NCBI GenBank assembly: GCA_021779835.1
Contig: JAJXZX010000012.1
Span: 1 to 64,000 of the forward strand
Reading direction: 5' to 3'
Source: Pseudomonadota bacterium
Lineage (GTDB): Bacteria; Pseudomonadota; Alphaproteobacteria; Rhodobacterales; Rhodobacteraceae
DNA: 64,000 bases
Shown here: one piece after another, positions 53,629 to 62,305 of the stretch
Numbering within the stretch: the stretch's first letter is position 1
Layout of the letters: each line of letters begins with the position of its first letter
Position numbers and translations under genes: made by a program
The notes under the pieces: model-generated
Database searches by the model: none
Told to the model about the DNA's origin: nothing
What the model saw: only the letters and a program-made list of their open reading frames with translations

Positions 53629-54855
53629 GTGAAAGAGGTTCAGGACATCACGGGCGAGCGTCCCGCCTCAGAAGATCCCGGCCTGCGCGGTTCCAACCAA
53701 AGCGGTATGCGCGCCTATAACGAACGCCTCGTCCTCTCGCTCGTGCGCCAGCAAGGCGCGCTGGCGAAAACCGATATCGCCCGCATCACCGGCCTCTCGG
53801 CCCAAACCGTCTCCGTCATCATGCGCGCGCTGGAGGCAGAGGGCCTGTTGCAACGCGGCGCGCCCATTCGCGGCAAGATCGGTCAGCCTTCCATCCCGAT
53901 GTCGCTCGCCGCCGACGGCGCGTTCTTCTTCGGCCTGAAGATCGGCCGCCGCTCGGTCGATCTCATCCTGATCGACTTCCGCGGCACCGTCGTTGACCAA
54001 CGCCGCCGCACCTACCGCTATCCCACGCCCGAGGCCGTGGTCCGCTTCGTCGAAACCGCCATCCCCGACCTCACGCAAACCCTCGCCCCCGCCCTGCGCA
54101 CGCGCATCGGCGGACTGGGCATCTCGATGCCGTTCCAACTGTGGAACTGGGCGCAATTCATCGGCGCCCCGCAGGCAGAGATGGACGCGTGGCGCAACCG
54201 CGACATCCAGTCCGAAATCGCCGCCTTCTGCGACATGCCGGTCTATGTGCAAAACGACGCCACCGCCGCCTGTGGCGCCGAACTGGTGTTTGGCACCGGC
54301 GAGCGGCCCAAGGATTTCCTCTACTTCTACATCGGCTATTTTGTCGGCGGCGGCGTGGTCCTCAACGGCCAGCTTTTCACCGGCCGCACCGGCAACGCAG
54401 GCGCGCTTGGCTCGATGCCGGTGCCCGGCCCCGACGGCAAGATGCACCAGCTTATCAACGTCGCCTCGATGGCCTCGCTGGAGGCTTACGTCATCGCCGC
54501 CGGCGACAGCGCCGACCAGTTGTGGGAGACCCCGCCCGACTGGCACGTCAACCCGCTGGTTCTCAGCCGCTGGCTCTCCGAAGTAGCCGAGGGGCTGGCC
54601 CACGCCACCCTCGCCGCCGCCGCCGTGATCGACTTTTCCGCCGTGCTGATCGACGGCTGGATGCCCGCCGCCGTGCGCGCCACCCTCACCACCCGCACCC
54701 GCGCCGCCCTCGCCCGCCTCGACACCGCGGGGATCGAGCCGCCCCAGATCCGCGAAGGCACCGTCGGCGACCAAGCCCGCTCGCTCGGCGCCGCCTCCGT
54801 CCCCCTGTCGCAACGCTACCTGATCGACCAAAACGCGATGCTGAAAGACGCGTGA
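53629..54855 (+). CDS. ROK family transcriptional regulator
   Basis: A 408-residue repressor. The N-terminal winged helix (LVRQQGALAKTDIARITGLSAQTVSVIMRAL, residues about 40-70) is joined to a ROK sugar-kinase-like domain: GLKIGRRSVDLILIDFRG, YVQNDATAACGAELVFG and YIGYFVGGGVVLNGQLFTG. The GTG at 53629, nine bases after GGAG, is better than the GTG at 53614. It probably controls the adjacent ABC transporter in response to the sugar or its phosphate. Confidence 0.93.
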   Translation: MKEVQDITGERPASEDPGLRGSNQSGMRAYNERLVLSLVRQQGALAKTDIARITGLSAQTVSVIMRALEAEGLLQRGAPIRGKIGQPSIPMSLAADGAFFFGLKIGRRSVDLILIDFRGTVVDQRRRTYRYPTPEAVVRFVETAIPDLTQTLAPALRTRIGGLGISMPFQLWNWAQFIGAPQAEMDAWRNRDIQSEIAAFCDMPVYVQNDATAACGAELVFGTGERPKDFLYFYIGYFVGGGVVLNGQLFTGRTGNAGALGSMPVPGPDGKMHQLINVASMASLEAYVIAAGDSADQLWETPPDWHVNPLVLSRWLSEVAEGLAHATLAAAAVIDFSAVLIDGWMPAAVRATLTTRTRAALARLDTAGIEPPQIREGTVGDQARSLGAASVPLSQRYLIDQNAMLKDA

Positions 54856-54923
54856 AGGGCGCGGCCCTTCCGCCCGGAACAGCAGCACCCGAGCCATCCC
54901 TATCCCGCCTCCCAATCCCCGGC

Positions 54924-54944
54924 TTCTTCTTGGCAAAAATACTC
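54924..54944 (-). repeat. dispersed repeat A, copy 5
   Basis: TTCTTCTTGGCAAAAATACTC. It lies about 70 bp after the ROK gene. The next 80 bp parallel the sequence following copy 4. Confidence 0.8.
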
Positions 54945-54977
54945 ACCCGCAACCGCCGCCAAAAGGCGCGCCGCCCC

Positions 54978-55039
54978 AAACCGGGCGCCACACGATCATA
55001 CATACGAAAAACATATGATTACTGCATGAAAAACATACG
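54978..55039. repeat. dispersed repeat B, copy 3
   Basis: CACACGATCATACATACG leads into CATATGATTACT and the 16-mer core at 55024-55039. An internal CATACGAAAAACATATG repeats part of the core. GGGCGCC precedes it, as before copy 2. Confidence 0.85.
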
Positions 55040-55127
55040 CCGTCCCGCCGTCTGGACAAACCGCTTTGCCGCCTCGGCCCGCTGGTGTATCCCCGTAAAG
55101 CCAGACCGCAACGGAGCCCCCTGATCC

Positions 55128-56426
55128 ATGCTCGACCTCACCAACCACTGGGCCGGCCTTTTGTCCCTGGCCATCTTCGTGATCGCATACATCTTTGTAA
55201 TCATGGAAGAAACCACCCAGATGCGGAAGTCGAAGCCGGTCATGCTTGCCGCCGGTCTGATCTGGGCGCTGATTGGCATCGCCTACGCGATGGCCGGCCG
55301 CGGCACCGAAGTCCACGCCCACGCCATCCAGGTGATCGAGCAATACGGAGAACTGTTCCTCTTCCTCCTCGTCGCAATAACCTACGTTAACACGCTGGAA
55401 GAACGCCGTGTTTTCCTAGTGTTACGCGCCAAACTCGTAGGTTTCGGCCTTAGCTACCGCCAGCTTTTCTGGCTGACCGGCATCCTAGCCTTCTTCATCT
55501 CGGCGATGCTCGACAACCTCACCACCGCCCTCATCATGGGCGCCGTGGTGCTGGCCGTCGGCTCCGCCTCGCCGCGTTTCGTGGCGCTCGGCTGCATCTC
55601 CATCGTGGTCGCCGCCAACGCAGGCGGCGCCTTCTCGCCCTTTGGTGACATCACCACGCTGATGATCTGGCAGGCCGGAAAACTCAGCTTTTCCGAGTTC
55701 TTTCAGCTCTTTATCCCTGCCGCGCTCAACTGGCTTGTCCCCGCCGCGATCATGCATTTCGCGATCCCCAACGCCAAACCTTCCCCACACAACGAGCGTG
55801 TCACCACCAAACCCGGCGCCACCGGCGTCATCGTGCTGTTCGCCGCCACCATCCTCACCGCCGTCCTGTTCAAGGATCTGCTGCTGCTGCCCCCTGCAAT
55901 GGGCATGATGCTCGGCCTGGGCTACCTGCAAATCTGGTCCTACATGCTGCAACGCCAAGGCGCGCGCCATCGGGACGAGGACATGATCCTCGACAGCTTT
56001 ACCCAAGTCGCCCGGGTCGAGTGGGATACGCTTTTGTTCTTCTTCGGCATCATCTTCGCCGTCGGCGGCCTTGGCGTGCTGGGCTACCTCGCGCTGGCGT
56101 CAAACTACCTCTACATCGGGCTTGGGGCGACCTCCGCCAACGTCATCATCGGCGTGCTTTCTGCCATCGTCGATAACATCCCGCTGATGTTCGCCGTTCT
56201 CACCATGGACCCCCACATGTCCGGCGGCCAATGGCTGATGATCGCGCTGACCTGCGGCACCGGCGGCTCGCTTCTGTCGATCGGCTCGGCGGCGGGCGTC
56301 GCCCTGATGGGGCAGGCCAAGGGCGCCTACACCTTCTCCAGCCACCTGAAATGGAGTTGGGCCGTCGCGCTAGGCTACATCGCCGCCATCGGCGCGCACA
56401 TGGTAATCAACGCCGCGCTGTTCTGA
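55128..56426 (+). CDS. nhaD: NhaD-type sodium:proton antiporter
   Basis: A 432-residue inner-membrane antiporter of the NhaD/ArsB-like ion transporter superfamily with about 12 spans. Signatures are LFLLVAITYVNTLEERRVF, AMLDNLTTALIMG, GGAFSPFGDITTLMIWQAG and GVLSAIVDNIPLMFAV. It lies between two repeat-rich gaps with no operon partner. Salt or pH adaptation is the expected job in a marine-type bacterium. Confidence 0.92.
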   Translation: MLDLTNHWAGLLSLAIFVIAYIFVIMEETTQMRKSKPVMLAAGLIWALIGIAYAMAGRGTEVHAHAIQVIEQYGELFLFLLVAITYVNTLEERRVFLVLRAKLVGFGLSYRQLFWLTGILAFFISAMLDNLTTALIMGAVVLAVGSASPRFVALGCISIVVAANAGGAFSPFGDITTLMIWQAGKLSFSEFFQLFIPAALNWLVPAAIMHFAIPNAKPSPHNERVTTKPGATGVIVLFAATILTAVLFKDLLLLPPAMGMMLGLGYLQIWSYMLQRQGARHRDEDMILDSFTQVARVEWDTLLFFFGIIFAVGGLGVLGYLALASNYLYIGLGATSANVIIGVLSAIVDNIPLMFAVLTMDPHMSGGQWLMIALTCGTGGSLLSIGSAAGVALMGQAKGAYTFSSHLKWSWAVALGYIAAIGAHMVINAALF

Positions 56427-56461
56427 CCGGCGCGGCAACGGGCGGCCCCCAAGCTTCCCCC

Positions 56462-56492
56462 TTGGTTTGGCCCAAATATCCCCGTCGCAGGC
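56462..56492 (-). repeat. dispersed repeat A, copy 6
   Basis: TTGGTTTGGCCCAAATATCC then CCGTCGCAGGC. It lies about 35 bp after the nhaD stop. Confidence 0.7.
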
Positions 56493-56605
56493 ACCTTTCC
56501 ACCTCGCCCCCAAATCCCTGACCAAATGGTCAAACCCCTTGCGCGCGGCCCCTGACCCATGCCACCCTCGCCGCGCCGCACCCCTCGTCGGCAACGGAGA
56601 GGACT

Positions 56606-57616
56606 TTGCATACCGACGCCCACCACGACACCCGCGCGCTGGCCACCACCTCGCGCCAGTTGCCGCAAGCGCCCCATGCCCGCAATCCCGGCATGGGCCT
56701 TGACCTCGACTGGGTCGCTTCGGTGCAGGCCAACACCTCCGCGATCGAGCGTCGCGCCGCCACGCTTCCGGGCCGCCGTTCGGTCAAGAAGGACTATCAG
56801 GCGGCGTGGCTGTGCAAGGCGATATCCCTCATCGACCTGACCACCCTGTCGGGCGACGATACCGCGGGCCGCGTGCAGCGCCTCTGCGCCAAGGCGCGCC
56901 AACCCGTCCGCGCCGACCTCCTCGCCGCCCTTGGGCTAACCGGCCTCACCACCGGTGCGGTCTGCGTCTATCACGAGATGGTGGACACCGCCGTCCGCGC
57001 GCTGGAAGGCACCAATATCCCCGTCGCCGCTGTCTCCACCGGTTTCCCGGCGGGCCTTTCGCCCTACAAACTCCGCATCGCCGAAATCGGCGAATCCGTC
57101 CGCGCCGGGGCGCAGGAAATCGACATCGTCATCTCGCGCCGCCATGTTCTCACCCAGAACTGGCAAGCGCTCTATGACGAAACCCGCGAAATGCGCGCCG
57201 CCTGTGGCGCAGCGCATATGAAAACCATCCTTGCCACCGGCGAGCTTGGCACCCTACGAAACGTCGCCCGCGCCTCCCTCGTCTGCATGATGGCCGGTGC
57301 GGACTTCATCAAAACCTCCACGGGTAAAGAATCCGTCAACGCCACCCTGCCCGTCTCGCTCACCATGATCCGCGCCATCCGCGATTATCAAACCGCGACC
57401 GGCTTCAAGGTAGGCTACAAGCCCGCAGGCGGCATTTCCAAGGCCAAAGACGCCCTCGTCTACCTCTCGCTGATGAAAGACGAGTTGGGCCACCCGTGGC
57501 TGCAACCCGACCTGTTCCGCTTTGGCGCCTCCAGCCTGCTGGGTGATATCGAACGCCAACTCGAACACCACGTCACCGGCCGCTACTCCGCCGCCAACCG
57601 CCACCCGATGGCCTGA
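56606..57616 (+). CDS. deoC: deoxyribose-phosphate aldolase
   Basis: A 336-residue class I aldolase that cleaves 2-deoxyribose-5-phosphate to glyceraldehyde-3-phosphate and acetaldehyde. The Schiff-base lysine is K236 (DFIKTSTGKE), the second lysine is K272 (GYKPAGGI), and D173 (EIDIV) completes the site. It has a longer N terminus than E. coli DeoC, as in related alphaproteobacteria. The start is a TTG three bases after GAGAGG. First of three genes. Confidence 0.9.
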   Translation: MHTDAHHDTRALATTSRQLPQAPHARNPGMGLDLDWVASVQANTSAIERRAATLPGRRSVKKDYQAAWLCKAISLIDLTTLSGDDTAGRVQRLCAKARQPVRADLLAALGLTGLTTGAVCVYHEMVDTAVRALEGTNIPVAAVSTGFPAGLSPYKLRIAEIGESVRAGAQEIDIVISRRHVLTQNWQALYDETREMRAACGAAHMKTILATGELGTLRNVARASLVCMMAGADFIKTSTGKESVNATLPVSLTMIRAIRDYQTATGFKVGYKPAGGISKAKDALVYLSLMKDELGHPWLQPDLFRFGASSLLGDIERQLEHHVTGRYSAANRHPMA

Positions 57617-57636
57617 CTGCTCACAAGGACGCCATC

Positions 57637-57930
57637 ATGGATGACGCAAAGAAACCCTTCGCCGAAATTGCCACCCGGCTAAAATGGCACCGCCAGATCG
57701 CGGGCATGAATCAGGACGACTATGCACGCGCCATCGGCCTCAAACGCTCGCAACTCGCGAATTTTGAGAACGGCGATTTCCGCCTGTCGCTGGACGGTGC
57801 CATCGCGCTGAAACGGCGCTTTGGCCTGTCGCTGGATTTCCTGTTCCTGGGCGACACCGAGGGCCTGCCAGAGGCCCTGCGCACCACTTGGCAAGATCGC
57901 GCCGCAAAGAACGCCGGGGCCCAAAGGTAA
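57637..57930 (+). CDS. small XRE-type helix-turn-helix protein
   Basis: A 97-residue protein with one XRE-type domain (WHRQIAGMNQDDYARAIGLKRSQLANFENGDFRLSLDGAIALKRRFGL). It lies 20 bp after deoC and four bases before ALDH16. It is full length without a ligand domain, so it may be a co-transcribed autoregulator of the pathway. Confidence 0.88.
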   Translation: MDDAKKPFAEIATRLKWHRQIAGMNQDDYARAIGLKRSQLANFENGDFRLSLDGAIALKRRFGLSLDFLFLGDTEGLPEALRTTWQDRAAKNAGAQR

Positions 57931-57934
57931 GCAC

Positions 57935-60274
57935 ATGACCGTAAAAGAAATCTTCGACTCCATGTCCTATGGCCCCGCCCCCGAATCCGCGGTCGAGGCT
58001 CACGCTTGGCTGGCCAAACACAACCACCGCTTCGGCAATTTCATCAACGGCGCCTTCACCGCGCCGGGCGAAACCTTTGCGACCCGGAACCCGGCCACCG
58101 GCGAGGCCCTCGCGCAAGTCACCCAATCCACCCCCGCCGATATCGACGCCGCCGTAACCGCCGCCCGCCGCGCGCAGGCGAAATGGGCCGCGCTTTCCGG
58201 CCACCAGCGCGCCAAACACCTCTATGCCCTCGCCCGCCTGACCCAGAAACACGCGCGCCTGTTGGCCGTCTTGGAAACGCTCGACAACGGCAAACCGATC
58301 CGCGAGTCCCGCGACATCGACATCCCCCTTGTCGCGCGCCACTTCTACTATCACGCGGGCCTCGCCCAACTCCTCGCCAGCGAAAAGCCCGGCATGGAGC
58401 CGCTGGGCGTCTGCGGGGCCATCATCCCGTGGAATTTCCCGCTGCTGATGCTGGCATGGAAAGTCGCGCCTGCCCTCGCCGCAGGCAACACAGTGGTGCT
58501 GAAGCCCGCCGAATACACCCCCCTCACCGCGTTGCTGTTCGCCGACCTCTGCCGCGAGGCGGGCCTGCCCAAAGGTGTGCTGAACATCGTCACCGGCGAC
58601 GGTGCCACGGGTGCCGCCCTCGTCGATCACCCGGGCGTCAACAAGATCGCCTTCACCGGCTCCACCGAGGTCGGCCGCCGCATCCGCCAAGCCACCGCTG
58701 GCAGCGGCAAGGCCCTCACGCTAGAACTCGGCGGCAAATCCCCCTACATCGTGTTCGACGACGCCGACCTCGACAGCGCGATCGAGGGCCTCGTCGACGC
58801 CATCTGGTTCAACCAAGGCCAGGTCTGCTGCGCCGGTTCCCGCCTGCTCGTGCAGGAAGGCATCGCCGACCGTTTCCACGAGAAACTGAAACGCCGCATG
58901 GATGGCCTCCGCCTTGGCGACCCGTTGGACAAATGTATCGACATCGGCGCCATCATCGACCCGGTCCAACTCGCCACAATCACCCAGATGGTCGATGGCT
59001 GTAACGAAGGCGAGGTCTACCGCGCCGCCACCCCAATCCCGCAGGGCTGCTACTACCCGCCCACCCTCATCACCGGCCTCTCCGCCTCCTCGCATCTGTG
59101 CCAAGAGGAAATCTTCGGCCCCGTCCTCGTCTCCATGACCTTCCGCACGCCATCCGAGGCCGTCGATCTGGCCAACAACACCCGCTTCGGCCTCGCGGCG
59201 ACGCTGTGGACCGAAAACATCAACCTCGCGCTAGACATAGCGCCGAAGCTGAAAGCAGGCGTGGTTTGGGTGAACGCCACCAACCTGTTCGACGCCGCCG
59301 CAGGTTTCGGCGGCATCCGCGAGAGCGGTTTCGGCCGCGAAGGCGGGTGGGAGGGGCTGATGCCCTACCTCAAACCCACCGGCAAACACCGCCCGCTAAA
59401 ACCCATCGCCGCGGTCGCAGAACCCAAAGACCCGCAGGCCCCCGCGCTGGACCGCACCGCCAAACTCTTCGTCGGCGGCAAGCAGGCGCGCCCCGATAGC
59501 GGCTACTCCCGCGCCATCTGGTCGCCCAAAGGCACGCTTCTGGGCCACGTCGGCGAGGGCAACCGCAAAGACATCCGCAACGCGGTAGAGGCCGCCCATG
59601 CCGCCAAAGGCTGGGCCAAGTCCACCGCCCACACCCGCGCGCAAATCCTTTATTACATCGCCGAAAACCTCTCGGCCCGCGCCGACGAATTCGCTGCGCG
59701 CCTGCACGCCCTCACCGGCACCAAGGGCGAGGCGGAGGTCGAAAAATCCATCGAGCGCCTGTTTACCTACGCCGCCTGGGCCGACAAATTCGACGGCGCG
59801 GTGAAATCCGTCCCGATCCGCGGCATAGCAATCGCGATGGTTGAGCCCTGCGGCGTGATCGGTGCCCTCGCCCCAGACGCGGCGCCCCTCCTCGGCCTCA
59901 TCTCACTGATGGCCCCCGCCATCGCGATGGGCAACACCTGCGTGCTGGTCCCGTCAAACCCCTACCCGCTCGCCGCGACCGACTTCTACCAAGTCTTGGA
60001 AACCTCCGACCTTCCCGCTGGCGTCGTCAACATAGTTACCGGCGCGCCGACCGACCTCGCCAAGACCCTCGCCGCCCATATGGATGTCGATGCGGTCTGG
60101 TCGTTCTCTTCCACCAACCTCGCCACGCTGATCGAACGCGAGGCTGCCGCCAACCTCAAACGCACCTGGGTCGAAACCCACGCCCGCGACTGGCACGCCG
60201 CCAACGCGGAAGGCCGCGCCTTCCTCAGCGCGGCCACAGAAATCAAAACGATATGGGTGCCTTACGGCGAATAG
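57935..60274 (+). CDS. ALDH16-type aldehyde dehydrogenase (two-domain)
   Basis: A 779-residue protein with a complete N-terminal aldehyde dehydrogenase (to about residue 490): oxyanion N167 in IPWNFPL, general base E264 (LELGGKSP) and nucleophile C298 (NQGQVCCAG). A second, shorter dehydrogenase-like half follows (about 515-779) that has the nucleotide-domain fold but no catalytic cysteine or glutamate region. This layout defines the ALDH16 family; a bacterial member from Loktanella has been studied structurally. Its neighbour deoC makes acetaldehyde, a natural substrate. Confidence 0.93.
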   Translation: MTVKEIFDSMSYGPAPESAVEAHAWLAKHNHRFGNFINGAFTAPGETFATRNPATGEALAQVTQSTPADIDAAVTAARRAQAKWAALSGHQRAKHLYALARLTQKHARLLAVLETLDNGKPIRESRDIDIPLVARHFYYHAGLAQLLASEKPGMEPLGVCGAIIPWNFPLLMLAWKVAPALAAGNTVVLKPAEYTPLTALLFADLCREAGLPKGVLNIVTGDGATGAALVDHPGVNKIAFTGSTEVGRRIRQATAGSGKALTLELGGKSPYIVFDDADLDSAIEGLVDAIWFNQGQVCCAGSRLLVQEGIADRFHEKLKRRMDGLRLGDPLDKCIDIGAIIDPVQLATITQMVDGCNEGEVYRAATPIPQGCYYPPTLITGLSASSHLCQEEIFGPVLVSMTFRTPSEAVDLANNTRFGLAATLWTENINLALDIAPKLKAGVVWVNATNLFDAAAGFGGIRESGFGREGGWEGLMPYLKPTGKHRPLKPIAAVAEPKDPQAPALDRTAKLFVGGKQARPDSGYSRAIWSPKGTLLGHVGEGNRKDIRNAVEAAHAAKGWAKSTAHTRAQILYYIAENLSARADEFAARLHALTGTKGEAEVEKSIERLFTYAAWADKFDGAVKSVPIRGIAIAMVEPCGVIGALAPDAAPLLGLISLMAPAIAMGNTCVLVPSNPYPLAATDFYQVLETSDLPAGVVNIVTGAPTDLAKTLAAHMDVDAVWSFSSTNLATLIEREAAANLKRTWVETHARDWHAANAEGRAFLSAATEIKTIWVPYGE

Positions 60275-60279
60275 CGCGC

Positions 60280-60705
60280 TTAGGCCGCCACCGCCACCCG
60301 GCGCTGCACCAGTTGGTAGGCGATCATGCCGCCCACCATCGCCAGCACAAAGACCGAGCCGCCAATTCCGCTCCAGCCCAGCGACGCCAGCGCCGGACCG
60401 GGGCAGAACCCCGCCAAAGCCCAGCCGATTCCGAACAGCGCAGAGCCACCCAACAGCTTGCCGTCAATCACCTGCTCCGGCAGCGCCGGAATAGCGTCGC
60501 CCAGCACCGCGACCTTGCGCCGCGCCGCCACGCGCCACGCCACCAGCATCGGCAAGATCGCCCCGCCCAGCACAAAGGCCAGCGTCGGATCCCACGCGCC
60601 GGTCACGTCCAGCCAGCCCTGCACCTTCGCCGTATCGGTCATCCCCGACACCAGCAGGCCCAGCCCGAACAGCGACCCCGAAAACATTGCAACCAAAGCC
60701 CGCAT
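60280..60705 (-). CDS. YeeE/YedE-family (DUF6691) transporter subunit
   Basis: A 141-residue membrane protein with four spans, the second half of a split YeeE/YedE sulfur-transport-like protein. GIGWALAGFCPGPALASLGWSG holds the conserved cysteine motif, and FGLGLLVSGMTDTAKVQGWLDV is typical. The ATG at 60705 overlaps the upstream stop (TGATG). It probably transports thiosulfate or a related sulfur compound. Confidence 0.85.
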   Translation of the reverse strand: MRALVAMFSGSLFGLGLLVSGMTDTAKVQGWLDVTGAWDPTLAFVLGGAILPMLVAWRVAARRKVAVLGDAIPALPEQVIDGKLLGGSALFGIGWALAGFCPGPALASLGWSGIGGSVFVLAMVGGMIAYQLVQRRVAVAA

Positions 60706-61139
60706 CAGATCGCTCCCATCACATGGCGGGCGAGGTAGAACGTCACCATTCCCGCCGCCAGATAAACCCCGGTCGCCACAATGCTGCGCAGCGAGAACCG
60801 CGACATGCCGCACACCCCATGACCCGAGGTGCAGCCATTCGCCGCCCGGGTGCCAAAGCCGACCAACACGCCCGCCAGCGCCAGCATCGGCAGATCGCCC
60901 GACACATGCGTCGCAGGCGCGCCGACCACCGCCACCGCCAAAGCCGGCACCGCAATCAGCCCGCCCAGAAACAACAGCTGCTCGCGCAGGACATTGCCGC
61001 CCGCGCCGTCCAGCACGCTGCCCAAAACACCGCTCGCCCCCATGATGCGCGCGTTGACCAGCAACAGCACAGCCGCCGCACCGCCAATCATCAGCCCACC
61101 GATCAGGCCAAGCATCCAGTCATGGGGATTAAGTATCAT
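60705..61139 (-). CDS. YeeE/YedE family protein
   Basis: A 144-residue membrane protein with four or five spans and NGCTSGHGVCGMSRFSLRS, the conserved cysteine loop of the YeeE/YedE family. It pairs with the gene that follows it. In many relatives these genes accompany a BigR regulator and a sulfur dioxygenase; neither is nearby. Confidence 0.88.
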   Translation of the reverse strand: MILNPHDWMLGLIGGLMIGGAAAVLLLVNARIMGASGVLGSVLDGAGGNVLREQLLFLGGLIAVPALAVAVVGAPATHVSGDLPMLALAGVLVGFGTRAANGCTSGHGVCGMSRFSLRSIVATGVYLAAGMVTFYLARHVMGAI

Positions 61140-61713
61140 GGCAACCCTTCCTTAGGGAATCGGCAAGGGGCGCCCCTGCCGTGCATGAAACATAGGGCAT
61201 ATATCTAACTCATTGCAATTATTGGCAAAAGATAAGCACATCCTTCCGGCCTCATCGGTAAAACCGGAACAGAGGTCCGGAGTCCCCCAAACGACGGGAA
61301 AGCTGCCCAGGTTTTCACGCCAAACGGAAAGATTTTCCCGTTTTGCCGCTCGGCATCGCGCAAACCGGGAACGATCCGCTCTCAGACTACCACCTTAGAG
61401 ACCAATATCCCGCCCAATCTGCATCGCCCCGAGCGGAGCCAACGCCGCGCCGTGAGTATTTTTGCCAAAAAGAAATACAAGCAGGCTCAGCCGTTAGCAC
61501 CTGCGGGCAAGGAACGACCGCGCCTTTAGGCGAGACATCAGCGCCGCGATTGCCAAATGCTGGCGCGCCCCCAGCGCGCCGCAACTCTCACATGGACGCA
61601 CATATACCGTGCCAAAATCGCTATTTATTGCCCCATCCGCACAAAGTATCCCCGCCTTGTATGCAATCCACGATCTCTCGCGGCCAGTGCCGCCCTCGCA
61701 AAGGACACCCAAA
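61140..61713. other. 574-bp gap with no gene recognised
   Basis: The interval between the divergent YeeE and DoxX genes is unusually long. It holds repeat A copy 7 and a G/T-rich tract around 61290-61340 (TTTCACGCC, TTTTCCCGTTTTGCC), and has no reading frame with convincing homology. Promoters for both neighbours are presumably here. Confidence 0.5.
61454..61477 (+). repeat. dispersed repeat A, copy 7
   Basis: GAGTATTTTTGCC followed by AAAAAGAAATA, identical over 24 bases to part of copy 3. Confidence 0.85.
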
Positions 61714-62121
61714 ATGGAAACGCTCAAGGCTCCGGCCACCCTCCTCGCCCGCCTCCTGCTCTCGCTCTTGTTCATCGTCGCAGGGTTCGGCAAACTCTCT
61801 GACCCTGCAGGCGCCGCAGGCTACATGGCCCACCTCGGCATCCCGACCATCCTGTTGTATCCGACCATCTTGCTGGAACTCGGCGGCGGCCTCGCGATCC
61901 TGTTCGGCGTCCTGACCCGCCCGGTCAGCCTCGCCCTCGCCGCCTTTTGCGTGCTTACCGCGCTGCTGGCACACCTGCACCCCGGCGATGCTGGCAACAT
62001 GATCAACTTCTGGAAAAATCTCGGCCTGACCGGCGGTTTCTTCCTGCTTGCCATCCAAGGGGCCGGCGCCCTTTCGGTTGACGCCAAACTCAACGGCACC
62101 AGCCAATTGCAGCGCGCCTGA
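61714..62121 (+). CDS. DoxX family membrane protein
   Basis: A 135-residue protein with four spans. Features are LLARLLLSLLFIVAGFGKLSDP, LLYPTILLELGGGLAILFG and FWKNLGLTGGFFLLAIQGAG. DoxX-like proteins are linked to thiol stress and quinone reduction. AAAGGA precedes the ATG at 61714; an in-frame ATG at 61609 is less likely. Confidence 0.9.
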   Translation: METLKAPATLLARLLLSLLFIVAGFGKLSDPAGAAGYMAHLGIPTILLYPTILLELGGGLAILFGVLTRPVSLALAAFCVLTALLAHLHPGDAGNMINFWKNLGLTGGFFLLAIQGAGALSVDAKLNGTSQLQRA

Positions 62122-62138
62122 GCCTCAGCGCTCCTGCC

Positions 62139-62171
62139 AATTGCTTTGGCCCAAATATCCCCGCCGGAGGC
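62139..62171 (-). repeat. dispersed repeat A, copy 8
   Basis: AATTGCTTTGGCCCAAATAT then CCCCGCCGGAGGC. It lies 18 bp after the doxX stop. Confidence 0.8.
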
Positions 62172-62193
62172 ACCAACCCTACGTTGGCCCCAC

Positions 62194-62216
62194 CCGGCGG
62201 GGGTTATTTTTGCCGG
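62194..62216 (+). repeat. dispersed repeat A, copy 9
   Basis: CCGGCGGGGGTTATTTTTGCC and GG, inverted relative to copy 8. The remaining 62217-62305 is AT-rich and ends at the convergent hydantoinase gene. Confidence 0.7.
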
Positions 62217-62305
62217 ATCGTCGGGTTAACGTTGGTTGAAATGAAATACGAAATCATTATCAATCAATATGATAGCTAGGGTCGCACAGGGCGCGCGTCC
62301 GTCGG

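Noticed and set aside
61494-61793. Minus-strand frame in the YeeE-DoxX gap
   Set aside because: No recognisable family, runs into the doxX coding region on the other strand, and lacks a ribosome site.
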